The translations under genes were made by a program, and so were the position numbers. Below, piece after piece: positions 48,883 to 56,258 of a stretch of DNA of 64,000 nt (position 1 is the first letter of the stretch; every line of letters begins with the position of its first letter). The notes under the pieces were generated by a model. That model was not told where the DNA came from, did not search any database, and saw nothing but the letters and a program-made list of their open reading frames with translations. The stretch is from Amarolinea aalborgensis (GTDB lineage Bacteria; Chloroflexota; Anaerolineae; SSC4; Amarolineaceae), in NCBI RefSeq assembly GCF_900491745.1, contig NZ_UETR01000003.1, forward strand, positions 248,001-312,000. Reading direction: 5' to 3'.

Positions 48883-49953
48883 ATGTCAACGTTGAAAGAT
48901 CTCATGCCGGCTGGCGTCGTCGTGGGCGACGATGTGCAGAAGGTATTTGCTTACGCCAAAGCGCATCACTTCGCGCTGCCCGCGGCCAACTGCACGGGCA
49001 CCAACACGGTGAATGCCGCACTGGAGACCGCCGCGGAGTTGGACACGCCGATGGTCATCCAGTTTTCTAACGGCGGCGCAGCCTTCTATGCGGGCAAAGG
49101 GTTGAGCAACAGCGGCCAGCGCGCCGCGATTGCCGGCGCCATCGCGGGAGCGATGCACGTCCATCAGCTCGCCGAAGCGTACGGCGCACGAGTGCTGGTG
49201 CACACGGATCACTGCGCCAAGAAGCTGCTGCCCTGGGTAGACGGTCTCTTGGACGCGGGTGAGGCGTACTACAAGACGCACGGCAAGCCCCTCTTCAGTT
49301 CGCACATGCTGGACCTGTCAGAAGAGCCGCTGCCCGAGCTCGTGGAGATATGCAAACGCTACCTGGAGCGCATGAGCAAGATGGACATGACGCTTGAGTT
49401 CGAGTTGGGCATCACCGGCGGCGAAGAAGATGGCGTGGACAACACGGGCGTCAGCAGTTCCCGGCTTTATACGCAGCCGTCCGAGGTGGCGTACGCGTAT
49501 GAGGAGCTGATGAAGGTCAGCCCTCGCTTCACCATCGCCGCGGCCTTCGGCAACGTACACGGCGTTTACAAGCCGGGCAACGTGAAGCTGCGCCCGGTGA
49601 TCCTGCACAACTGCCAGGTCTACATCCAGGAGAAGTACGGCACGCCGGAAAACCCGCTCAACCTGGTCTTCCACGGCGGCTCTGGCTCCACCTTGGCGGA
49701 GATCCGGGAAGCCGTTTCGTACGGTGTGGTCAAGATGAACATTGACACCGACCTGCAATGGGCTTTGTGGGAAGGCATCAAGAATTACTACGTCAAGAAC
49801 GAAGGCTACCTGCAAGGTCAGATCGGCAACCCGAAAGGCCCGGACGAGCCGAACAAGAAGTACTATGACCCACGCATCTGGCTGCGCGCGGGCGAGGAAG
49901 GCTTCAAAGCGCGGCTGCGGCAGGCCTTCGAAGAACTGAACGCCGGCGCCTGA
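48883..49953 (+). CDS. fbaA: Fructose-bisphosphate aldolase, class II
   Basis: 356 aa. The ATG at 48883 has AGGGAGGG just upstream. Zinc-site motifs VHTDHCAKK, FGNVHGVYKPG and VFHGGSGST plus the NIDTDLQWA segment identify the class IIA (E. coli FbaA-like) aldolase, which splits fructose 1,6-bisphosphate. It follows pfk by 133 nt, a gap that carries a CGCAAAGACAC inverted repeat (48785-48791 with 48832-48838). Together with gap and pfk it forms a glycolytic cluster. Confidence 0.95.
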   Translation: MSTLKDLMPAGVVVGDDVQKVFAYAKAHHFALPAANCTGTNTVNAALETAAELDTPMVIQFSNGGAAFYAGKGLSNSGQRAAIAGAIAGAMHVHQLAEAYGARVLVHTDHCAKKLLPWVDGLLDAGEAYYKTHGKPLFSSHMLDLSEEPLPELVEICKRYLERMSKMDMTLEFELGITGGEEDGVDNTGVSSSRLYTQPSEVAYAYEELMKVSPRFTIAAAFGNVHGVYKPGNVKLRPVILHNCQVYIQEKYGTPENPLNLVFHGGSGSTLAEIREAVSYGVVKMNIDTDLQWALWEGIKNYYVKNEGYLQGQIGNPKGPDEPNKKYYDPRIWLRAGEEGFKARLRQAFEELNAGA

Positions 49954-50000
49954 GAGTTGCCGCCCCCCGATCAGTTCCAAACCTGACCAGTTTTTGACCA

Positions 50001-50046
50001 CAGAGATCACAGAGAACGCAGAGAAGCTGCCAATTTGTGATCTCTG
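50001..50046. terminator. inverted repeat between convergent genes
   Basis: CAGAGATCACA (50001-50011) and its complement (50036-50046) form an 11-bp perfect stem, followed by TAGTTTTT. Probably a two-way terminator between fba and the DUF5615 gene; also related to the dispersed ACAGAGA-type repeats. Confidence 0.6.
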
Positions 50047-50069
50047 TAGTTTTTGTGGTTGAACGCGTC

Positions 50070-50423
50070 TCAACGCCACTGGTTGAGCCAGCGCACCTGG
50101 CCCGGCCAGTCGGCGGCGCTGGTTTGCGAAAGCATTGAATCGAGACTAGCAATCAAATCCGAAAGCGTCCAATCCTGCTGGTTAGCAAGCACAATGCCGC
50201 CATGCCCCGGATACTTGCGGGCCAGGCGCATGAAGTCAGCGATGTTGAACGTGAGGATGCAGCGTCCCTGCGCCGTCGCGACCAGCAGCTGCTGCTCGTC
50301 GCTGGCATCCAGCGGCATCCATGCACACGGTGTGCGTGTGACATCGTGCCCTCGTTCTGATAACACTTTCAGTAAGGTACGATAGGAAGCATCGGCGTCG
50401 AGATGCAGTCGGGGTCTAGCCAT
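50070..50423 (-). CDS. DUF5615 PIN-like protein (toxin-like)
   Basis: 117 aa. LHLDADASYRTLLKVLSERGHDV at the N-terminus, LVATAQGRCILTFNIADFMRLA in the middle and GGIVLANQQ match the DUF5615/Mut7-C PIN-like family, usually encoded right after a DUF433 protein, as here (8-nt overlap). A nuclease-type toxin role is suspected for the family but not proven. Confidence 0.8.
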   Translation of the reverse strand: MARPRLHLDADASYRTLLKVLSERGHDVTRTPCAWMPLDASDEQQLLVATAQGRCILTFNIADFMRLARKYPGHGGIVLANQQDWTLSDLIASLDSMLSQTSAADWPGQVRWLNQWR

Positions 50424-50817
50424 GCGGTTCCTTGCTCAGGCGCGCTTCCATCAGGATCTGGGATTCGATCTCTTGGCGATGGGCGCGTGCAAAAGCCAAC
50501 GCCTCTTCGATCTGTTTCACCGGCACGCCGTATTCGTCGGCAATTTGAGCTGGCGTCATCTCCCACTGTTCGTTGGCGGTCACCGCGGCTTGCACGCGAA
50601 TGCCGGTCCCACGTAGGACCGGCGTCGGAACACCGCTGGCGCCGCGCCGATAGGTCACCTGCGGGAAGCCAGGATCGTCCATCTGCTGATTGAGCGCGCC
50701 GACTTTCTCGGCCGTAGCCCAGAGAATGAACTGATTGAGGGAGACGCCTTGTTTCTGCGCCCAGGCTTCCGCTTCCTGTTTCAGTTGTTGGGGCAAGTTC
50801 AACGGATACCGTGACAT
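50416..50817 (-). CDS. DUF433 antitoxin-like protein with N-terminal Arc/HicB-like segment
   Basis: 133 aa. The ATG at 50817 has GAGGATT upstream and a good promoter 32 nt away. The N-terminal 45 residues (RYPLNLPQQLKQEAEAWAQKQGVSLNQFILWATAEKV) look like a ribbon-helix-helix DNA binder. The C-terminal DUF433 domain contains TPVLRGTGIRV and MTPAQIADEYGVPVKQIEEALAFARAH. Pairs with the downstream DUF5615 gene as a toxin-antitoxin-like unit. Confidence 0.8.
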   Translation of the reverse strand: MSRYPLNLPQQLKQEAEAWAQKQGVSLNQFILWATAEKVGALNQQMDDPGFPQVTYRRGASGVPTPVLRGTGIRVQAAVTANEQWEMTPAQIADEYGVPVKQIEEALAFARAHRQEIESQILMEARLSKEPHG

Positions 50818-50848
50818 GAGAATCCTCGCATTTGATGTTTCTGAAGAT

Positions 50849-50877
50849 ATCATATAACATATCACTGCATGCGTCAA
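50849..50877 (-). promoter_or_regulatory. promoter of the DUF433/DUF5615 pair
   Basis: Minus strand: TTGACG (50872-50877), 17 bp, TATGAT (50849-50854). GATAT and ATATC arms around the -10 form a short palindrome that could be an autoregulatory site. Confidence 0.7.
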
Positions 50878-51026
50878 GTCTCTGCTGTCACGCGAATTGT
50901 CGGAACATCCTTCAATAACACCTCGTTCGGCAAGATTCATCACATCCCTGGCAGTCAGGTGCGCGATAATCCCATCGGTTGACGGAGTCAAGAGTCAACG
51001 CAAACACAGACAGGAGATATGAAGAG

Positions 51027-51800
51027 ATGAAACGCTTTGTCCTTCCCCTTTTGCTGCTGACCAGCCTGCTGCTGGCCGCATGCGGCGGCAGTTCTACGGC
51101 GGCGCCCACGAGTACACCGGAGCAGACCGCCCCCACCAGCGCGCCCGAAGTCAAGCCAACCACGGCCGCCGCGACAGCCGCGCCGGCGCCCACAGCCACC
51201 AGCGCGCCTGCGGCCACGGCCGCGCCGGTCGCGACCCAGCCGGCCGCGCCTGTTCTGCCCGTCGGCGATCCAAAGACCGTGGTAATCAAGGCGATCAAGT
51301 CGCAGCTCACAGCCGGGCCGAGTCGCACGCTGACACTGGTCGAAACCAGCGACAGCAAAATGCAGTTGACGTCAGAGATGGTGCCGCCTGACCGCCTGCA
51401 CATCGTGATGGACAGCGACGGCAAGCGCGCGTCCGAGACGATCATCATCAGCGACACGATGTGGACACGCACGAGCGACGGCGCGTGGAACAGCGGCCCA
51501 GGCGGCGCGGCCTTGCTCTCGATGATGAGCGAGAAAGAGATTGACGCGACTACGAATTCCATCACCGATGTCAAGCTCGTCGGTCCTGAGCTGCTGAACG
51601 GCACGCCTACCTGGGTCTATACCTTCACCTCGGATCGCGCCGATCTGGGCGTCACGAGCCAGGTCAAGATCTGGATCGGCGCCCTCACGGGCCTGGTCCT
51701 ACAGCAGCAGGCCGAAGGCGAAGTCGGGGGCGCCAAGAGCAAAACCACGCAGACTGTCACCTACGACCCCAGCATCAAGATTGAGGCGCCGACGAAGTAG
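51027..51800 (+). CDS. Lipoprotein, LppX/LolA-like fold
   Basis: 257 aa. Signal peptide with lipobox LLLAAC (Cys19), then an Ala/Pro/Thr linker (about 20-75), then a domain with KTVVIKAIKSQLTAGPSRTLTLVE, PPDRLHIVMDSDG and ITDVKLVGPELLNGTPTWVYTF that resembles LolA/LppX-type lipid-binding lipoproteins. Anchored to the outer face of the membrane. A ribosome site (AGGAG, 51012-51016) serves ATG 51027, but also a three-codon frame ATG AAG AGA TGA at 51019-51030 that ends on the real start. Confidence 0.75.
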   Translation: MKRFVLPLLLLTSLLLAACGGSSTAAPTSTPEQTAPTSAPEVKPTTAAATAAPAPTATSAPAATAAPVATQPAAPVLPVGDPKTVVIKAIKSQLTAGPSRTLTLVETSDSKMQLTSEMVPPDRLHIVMDSDGKRASETIIISDTMWTRTSDGAWNSGPGGAALLSMMSEKEIDATTNSITDVKLVGPELLNGTPTWVYTFTSDRADLGVTSQVKIWIGALTGLVLQQQAEGEVGGAKSKTTQTVTYDPSIKIEAPTK

Positions 51801-51835
51801 GATTTCAGCCTGTCCGAGCAACCATGCTGTGAAAT

Positions 51836-51870
51836 GAGGCTTCCGTAGTCCACCTGACTACGGAAGCCTC
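51836..51870. terminator. 15-bp perfect hairpin after the lipoprotein gene
   Basis: GAGGCTTCCGTAGTC (51836-51850), loop CACCT, then the exact complement (51856-51870). There is no T-tract, and the promoter of the next gene starts 5 bp later. Confidence 0.75.
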
Positions 51871-51875
51871 GTAGT

Positions 51876-51903
51876 TTGACAAGGCCGTCAGCTACGGTAA
51901 ACT
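51876..51903 (+). promoter_or_regulatory. promoter of the MATE gene
   Basis: Consensus TTGACA (51876-51881), 16 bp, TAAACT (51898-51903), 39 nt before the ATG. Confidence 0.7.
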
Positions 51904-51941
51904 GGCGCAGACGCAACGCCATTAGCCAGCAAGAGAGACGC

Positions 51942-53306
51942 ATGACGCAGACCGCACTGTTCGATGACCGTGATTTCTACCCGACGCTGCTTCAATTGGC
52001 GGTGCCTATCGCCATGCAGCAATTGGTGATGAGCGCGCTCGGCGCGGTGGATGTCCTCATCGTCGGTCAACTGGGCGCCACGTCGGTCGCGGCGGTCGGC
52101 CTGGCCAGCCAGATTCTCTTTCTGCTCCTGCTCTTTCATTTCGGCGTCGGCAGCGGCGCGGCCATCTTCTCTGCCCAATTTTGGGGACGCGGCGATCTGC
52201 TCAATGTGCGCCGCGTCCTGGGCCTGGCCTTGCTGATTGCGACCGGCGGCAGCATCCTCTTCACCCTGGCTGCGCTGCTGGCGCCCACCTTCTTGCTGCA
52301 GCTCTACACCAACGACCCGGCCGTGATCGAGCTGGGCAGCGGTTATCTGCGCCTGGCCGCGCTCAGCTACATTCCCACCGGCATCACCGGTATGTTTGGC
52401 ATCATCCTGCGCACCACCGGTCATGTGCGCACGCCGATGGCCGTCAGCATCGGGGCGTTGGGGCTGAAGACCGCGCTGGCGTATGTTCTGATTTTTGGGC
52501 TGGCGGGGCTGCCGGCCCTGGGTGTCAACGGCGCCGCCATCTCCCTGGTGTTGGCGCGTACGTTAGAGTGCGCCATCCTGCTTTTCCTGGCCTATCGCTA
52601 TCACTTGCCGGCCGCGGCCCGTGTGCGTGAACTGCTCGACATCAACCGCAGCCTGCTGGCGCAGTTCATGCGTACGTCCCTGCCGGTCATCGTCGGCGAA
52701 ATCATCTGGTCGCTTGGCATCACGGTCTACTCGGCCATCTACGCCCACATTGGCACCGACTCCATTGCGGCCTACAACATTGCCGGCACGATCGAGGGTG
52801 TGGCGTTTGTGCCGTTCATCGGCCTGGGCAACGCGGCCGCGGTGCTGATCGGACAGCGCATCGGCGCGCAGGACACCGGCGCGGCCCGCCGTTTCGCCGT
52901 GCGTTTTCTACGACTGTCATTCGGCGGCGCGCTGATCGTTGGCCTGGTCATGTTCCTGGTGACGCGACCTGTACTCGGCTGGTACCGCATTTCCGCGCAG
53001 GCGCAAGCCGATGCCTGGGGGATTCTGATTGTCATGTCCGTCGTGCTGGCCATCAAGGCCGGCAACATGATGATGGTCGTCGGCATCTTGCGCAGCGGCG
53101 GCGATACGCGCTTTGCCCTGCTGGCCGACACAGGCCCCATGTGGGTCATCGGCGTGCCGCTGGCGCTGATCGGCTCCTTCGTTCTGCGCCTGCCAATCTA
53201 CTGGGTGGTGCTGATGGTGATGAGCGAGGAGGCGACCAAGTTTGCCCTCAGCCTGTGGCGAGTCAGGTCCGGGCGGTGGGTCAATGATGTGGTGAGGACG
53301 CTGTAG
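51942..53306 (+). CDS. MATE-family multidrug/cation efflux transporter
   Basis: 454 aa from the ATG at 51942 (AAGAGAG upstream). About twelve membrane helices with the two-fold MATE pattern: LAVPIAMQQLVMSALGAVDVLIVGQLG in the first half and VPFIGLGNAAAVLIGQRIGAQD in the second. Exports drugs or metabolites in exchange for Na+ or H+; substrate unknown. The next gene starts 3 nt after its stop, inside a repeat. Confidence 0.88.
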   Translation: MTQTALFDDRDFYPTLLQLAVPIAMQQLVMSALGAVDVLIVGQLGATSVAAVGLASQILFLLLLFHFGVGSGAAIFSAQFWGRGDLLNVRRVLGLALLIATGGSILFTLAALLAPTFLLQLYTNDPAVIELGSGYLRLAALSYIPTGITGMFGIILRTTGHVRTPMAVSIGALGLKTALAYVLIFGLAGLPALGVNGAAISLVLARTLECAILLFLAYRYHLPAAARVRELLDINRSLLAQFMRTSLPVIVGEIIWSLGITVYSAIYAHIGTDSIAAYNIAGTIEGVAFVPFIGLGNAAAVLIGQRIGAQDTGAARRFAVRFLRLSFGGALIVGLVMFLVTRPVLGWYRISAQAQADAWGILIVMSVVLAIKAGNMMMVVGILRSGGDTRFALLADTGPMWVIGVPLALIGSFVLRLPIYWVVLMVMSEEATKFALSLWRVRSGRWVNDVVRTL

Positions 53307-53309
53307 AAA

Positions 53310-53972
53310 ATGCGGAATGAGGAACAAGGAACGCTGAATGAGGAACAGGGAACGCTAAACGAGGAACAGGGAACGCTAAACAGCGTAGCCGGCATTCAGC
53401 ATTTCTCGTTCAGCATTCAGCGTTCCTTAAGCGCCTGGTGGCCGCTGCTGCGCATCCTGGGCCTGGCGCTGCCGCCCTACCTGGCGCTGCAGAGCGGGCT
53501 GGTCAGCGCGCGCGCAATGGGCCTGGCCGAACTCGATTGGATTCAGCGCTTTGGTCAGGGGTTGGCTGTCAGCGGCGCGCTGGTGCTGCTGCTGCTGGCG
53601 GCGAGCTGGCAGTTTCGCCATGTCAACGCGGCCGATCCTGCGCCATCACCCTGGCGCTTGCTGCTGCCGTTGGAAGCGGCCGCCGCGCAGCTCATGTGGG
53701 CGCTGCTGCGCGTCGCCGGCGCCTGGTTTCTGCGCGACCGGGGAATGGGCGTCCTGGAGGCAGCGTACGCGGGCGCGTGGTTGGGCCTGATCTTGCTCTA
53801 CGTTGCATGGGCGGTTGACCCGGTCTGGCGTGCGCGCCTTCGTCACCCGGCCAGCCAACGCCGTGAGCTTGTCGCCATCGCGCTGGCCCTGGCAACGACC
53901 GTGGTTTTTCTCGTGAGCGGGAATCTCTGGCTGTGCTGGGTGCTGCACATGATCGTCTTGGCGATTGTGTAG
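53310..53972 (+). CDS. Membrane protein with repeat-derived N-terminus, unknown
   Basis: 220 aa in the longest reading. The first 40 residues (NEEQGTLNEEQGTLNEEQGTLN, then IQHFSFSIQRS) are the translation of the repeat element, so the native start may have been replaced. The remainder has five or six hydrophobic segments (LLRILGLALPPYLALQ; LAVSGALVLLLLAAS; GAWLGLILLYVAWAV; LATTVVFLVSGNLWLCWVLHMIV). There is no ribosome site before the ATG at 53310; translation may couple to the MATE stop 3 nt upstream. No family recognised. Confidence 0.55.
   Translation: MRNEEQGTLNEEQGTLNEEQGTLNSVAGIQHFSFSIQRSLSAWWPLLRILGLALPPYLALQSGLVSARAMGLAELDWIQRFGQGLAVSGALVLLLLAASWQFRHVNAADPAPSPWRLLLPLEAAAAQLMWALLRVAGAWFLRDRGMGVLEAAYAGAWLGLILLYVAWAVDPVWRARLRHPASQRRELVAIALALATTVVFLVSGNLWLCWVLHMIVLAIV
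53326..53428. repeat. 21-bp direct repeats closed by a 15-bp inverted repeat
   Basis: Three units of the form GAGGAACAGGGAACGCTAAAC lie at about 53319-53382. AAGGAACGCTGAATG (53326-53340) is exactly complementary to 53414-53428, so the whole segment can fold back. It forms the N-terminal codons of the next gene. Confidence 0.8.
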
Positions 53973-53988
53973 TCAATGGAGAGATCAC

Positions 53989-54786
53989 ATGCCGTACCTG
54001 ACTGTGAACAACATTCGCCTGCGCTACGAGAGCTGGGGCGACGGGCCGCCGCTCATCATGCTGCATGGCCTCGGCTCGTGCGCGGATGACTGGGTATACC
54101 AGCTTCCGGAGCTTGGACGCTGCTTTCGCTGTCTCCCGCTCGACTTGCGCGGCCACGGTCTGTCAGACAAACCCGTGGGGCGTTACACTATGGCGCAGTT
54201 TGCCGCCGACGTGATCGGCCTGATGCAGGCCCTGGGCCTCGGCCCGGCGCACGTTATGGGACTGAGCCTGGGCGGCATGGTTGCTCAGCAGGTGGCCCTG
54301 GCGCGTCCGGACCTGGCGCGCAGCCTCGTCTTGATCAACACCATGCCTGGCCCCTGGCCGCCCACGCGTGACATGCTGCGTTCGGCGGCGCGCCGCCTGG
54401 CCGCGCTGCGCAGCCCGACGCACGACATGACCGACACCGCGACGCTCATTGCACGCACGCTGTTTCCTGAACCGGATCAGCGCCTGTTGTACAACTACAC
54501 GGTTGAGCGCATGGCTGCCAACGATCCTCGTGCGTATCGCCAGAGTCTGCAGGCGATCACTCGTTTCTGGCCGGGCCGCTCCCTGCGCCGAATCACCTGC
54601 CCCACCTTGATCCTCGCGGGCGAACTTGACGCTGTGGTGCCGATGATTTACAAAGAGCGCATGCAGCGGGCCTTGCCCCATGCCACCCTGATGCGCATTC
54701 CGAACTCGCGCCATGCCAGCAACCTTGATCAGCCAGAAGTGGTCAATCAGGCCATCTTGGACTTCCTTTGCGCTGTGAATAGCTAG
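53989..54786 (+). CDS. Alpha/beta-hydrolase
   Basis: 265 aa. The ATG at 53989 is preceded by GGAGAG. Catalytic triad of the fold: nucleophile Ser93 in GLSLGG, Asp in AGELDAVVP, His in NSRHASNLDQP; the oxyanion HGLGS is at 26-30. Similar to esterases and 3-oxoadipate enol-lactonase-type hydrolases; substrate unknown. The next gene begins 2 nt after the stop. Confidence 0.88.
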   Translation: MPYLTVNNIRLRYESWGDGPPLIMLHGLGSCADDWVYQLPELGRCFRCLPLDLRGHGLSDKPVGRYTMAQFAADVIGLMQALGLGPAHVMGLSLGGMVAQQVALARPDLARSLVLINTMPGPWPPTRDMLRSAARRLAALRSPTHDMTDTATLIARTLFPEPDQRLLYNYTVERMAANDPRAYRQSLQAITRFWPGRSLRRITCPTLILAGELDAVVPMIYKERMQRALPHATLMRIPNSRHASNLDQPEVVNQAILDFLCAVNS

Positions 54787-54788
54787 TT

Positions 54789-55244
54789 ATGTCATTATTA
54801 AACCTGGAACCATCCGACGATCAACTCAGCATCACGCCCGAATTGGCGATTCCACTCAGCGAGCTGCGCTTTCGCTTCAGCCGCAGCGGGGGGCCTGGCG
54901 GCCAGCATGTCAACCGCACCGAAACGCGCGTGGAATTGCTGTTCGATGTGGCTCAATCGCCGAGTCTGACCGAGGAGCAGCGCCAGCATCTGCTGTCACG
55001 CCTGGGCAGCCAGGTTGACAGCGAAGGCGTCCTGCATATTGTTTCTTCCCTGACGCGCAGCCAGTACGACAACCGCGCAGACACCATCACCCGTTTTCAG
55101 GCCCTGCTGCGCCACGCGCTGCACCGCCCCCGCCGCCGTATCGCGACGCGTCCCGGCCGCGCCGCGGCCGAGCGGCGTTTACAAGCGAAACGTCAGCACA
55201 GCCAGCACAAACAAACCCGCCGCCGCGTCGATGTGGATGAATAG
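54789..55244 (+). CDS. arfB: Peptidyl-tRNA hydrolase ArfB (ribosome rescue factor)
   Basis: 151 aa. The catalytic GGQ motif is Gly37-Gly38-Gln39 within RSGGPGGQHVNRTETRVEL, followed by the basic, disordered C-terminal tail (RRRIATRPGRAAAERRLQAKRQHSQHKQTRRR) that enters the empty mRNA channel of stalled ribosomes. It frees ribosomes stuck on non-stop messages. Length and layout match ArfB rather than RF1/RF2. The 1-kb structured tandem repeat begins 22 nt after its stop. Confidence 0.92.
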   Translation: MSLLNLEPSDDQLSITPELAIPLSELRFRFSRSGGPGGQHVNRTETRVELLFDVAQSPSLTEEQRQHLLSRLGSQVDSEGVLHIVSSLTRSQYDNRADTITRFQALLRHALHRPRRRIATRPGRAAAERRLQAKRQHSQHKQTRRRVDVDE

Positions 55245-55266
55245 GTCCGGCATGGCCTGTATGTGG

Positions 55267-56256
55267 GTTGGCGGCCGGGCCATCTGCTCAACCTTGCGCA
55301 GGCCGGCCGGGTAAGGGGCCTGCGTCGTCGAGAGCGATGGCGGCTTGCCCAGTGATTCGTGCGGCAGCCAGCCTGCGCAAGGGCAGTCCCCTCGCAGGGC
55401 TGTGGCGGGAGATCTCAGAGGCACGCGGCGCGCTCGCACGTCAACGCTGCGATGTCCACGTTCCCCTGCGAGGGTTGGCGGCCGGGCCATCTGCCCAACC
55501 TTGCGCAGGCCCGCCGGGTAAGGGGCCTGCGCCGTCGAGAGCGATGGCGGCTTGCCCAGTGATTCGTGCGGCAGCCAGCCTGCGCAAGGGCAATCCCCTC
55601 GCAGGGCTGTGGCGGGATGATGATCTCAGAGGCACGCGGCGCGCTCGCACGTCAACGCTGCGATGTCCACGTTCCCCTGCGAGGGTTGGCGGCCGGGCCA
55701 TCTGCCCAACCTTGCGCAGGCCCGCCGGGTAAGGGGCCTGCGCCGTCGAGAGCGATGGCGGCTTGCCCAGTGATTCGTGCGGCAGCCAGCCTGCGCAAGG
55801 GCAATCCCCTCGCAGGGCTGTGGCGGGATGATGATCTCAGAGGCACGCGGCGCGCTCGCACGTCAACGCTGCGATGTCCACGTTCCCCTGCGAGGGTTGG
55901 CGGCCGGGCCATCTGCCCAACCTTGCGCAGGCCCGCCGGGTAAGGGGCCTGCGCCGTCGAGAGCGATGGCGGCTTGCCCAGTGATTCGTGCGGCAGCCAG
56001 CCTGCGCAAGGGCAATCCCCTCGCAGGGCTGTGGCGGGATGATGATCTCAGAGGCACGCGGCGCGCTCGCACGTCAACGCTGCGATGTCCACGTTCCCCT
56101 GCGAGGGTTGGCGGCCGGGCCATCTGCCCAACCTTGCGCAGGCCCGCCGGGTAAGGGGCCTGCGCCGTCGAGAGCGATGGCGGCTTGCCCAGTGATTCGT
56201 GCGGCAGCCAGCCTGCGCAAGGGCAGTCCCCTCGCAGGGCTGTGGCGGGATGACGA
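55267..56256. repeat. 211-bp tandem repeat array, five units, strongly structured
   Basis: Units start at 55267, 55474, 55685, 55896 and 56107. The first is 207 bp and diverged, the middle three are 211 bp and practically identical, the last stops after about 150 bp. Each unit has a perfect 10-bp stem GCGCAGGCCC / GGGCCTGCGC, a second stem GGTTGG / CCAACC, and a third CCTGCG / CGCAGG. 211 is not a multiple of three, so the open frames seen across it are not genes. It fills the gap 55245-56258 between the convergent arfB and transglutaminase genes. Confidence 0.92.
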
Positions 56257-56258
56257 TC

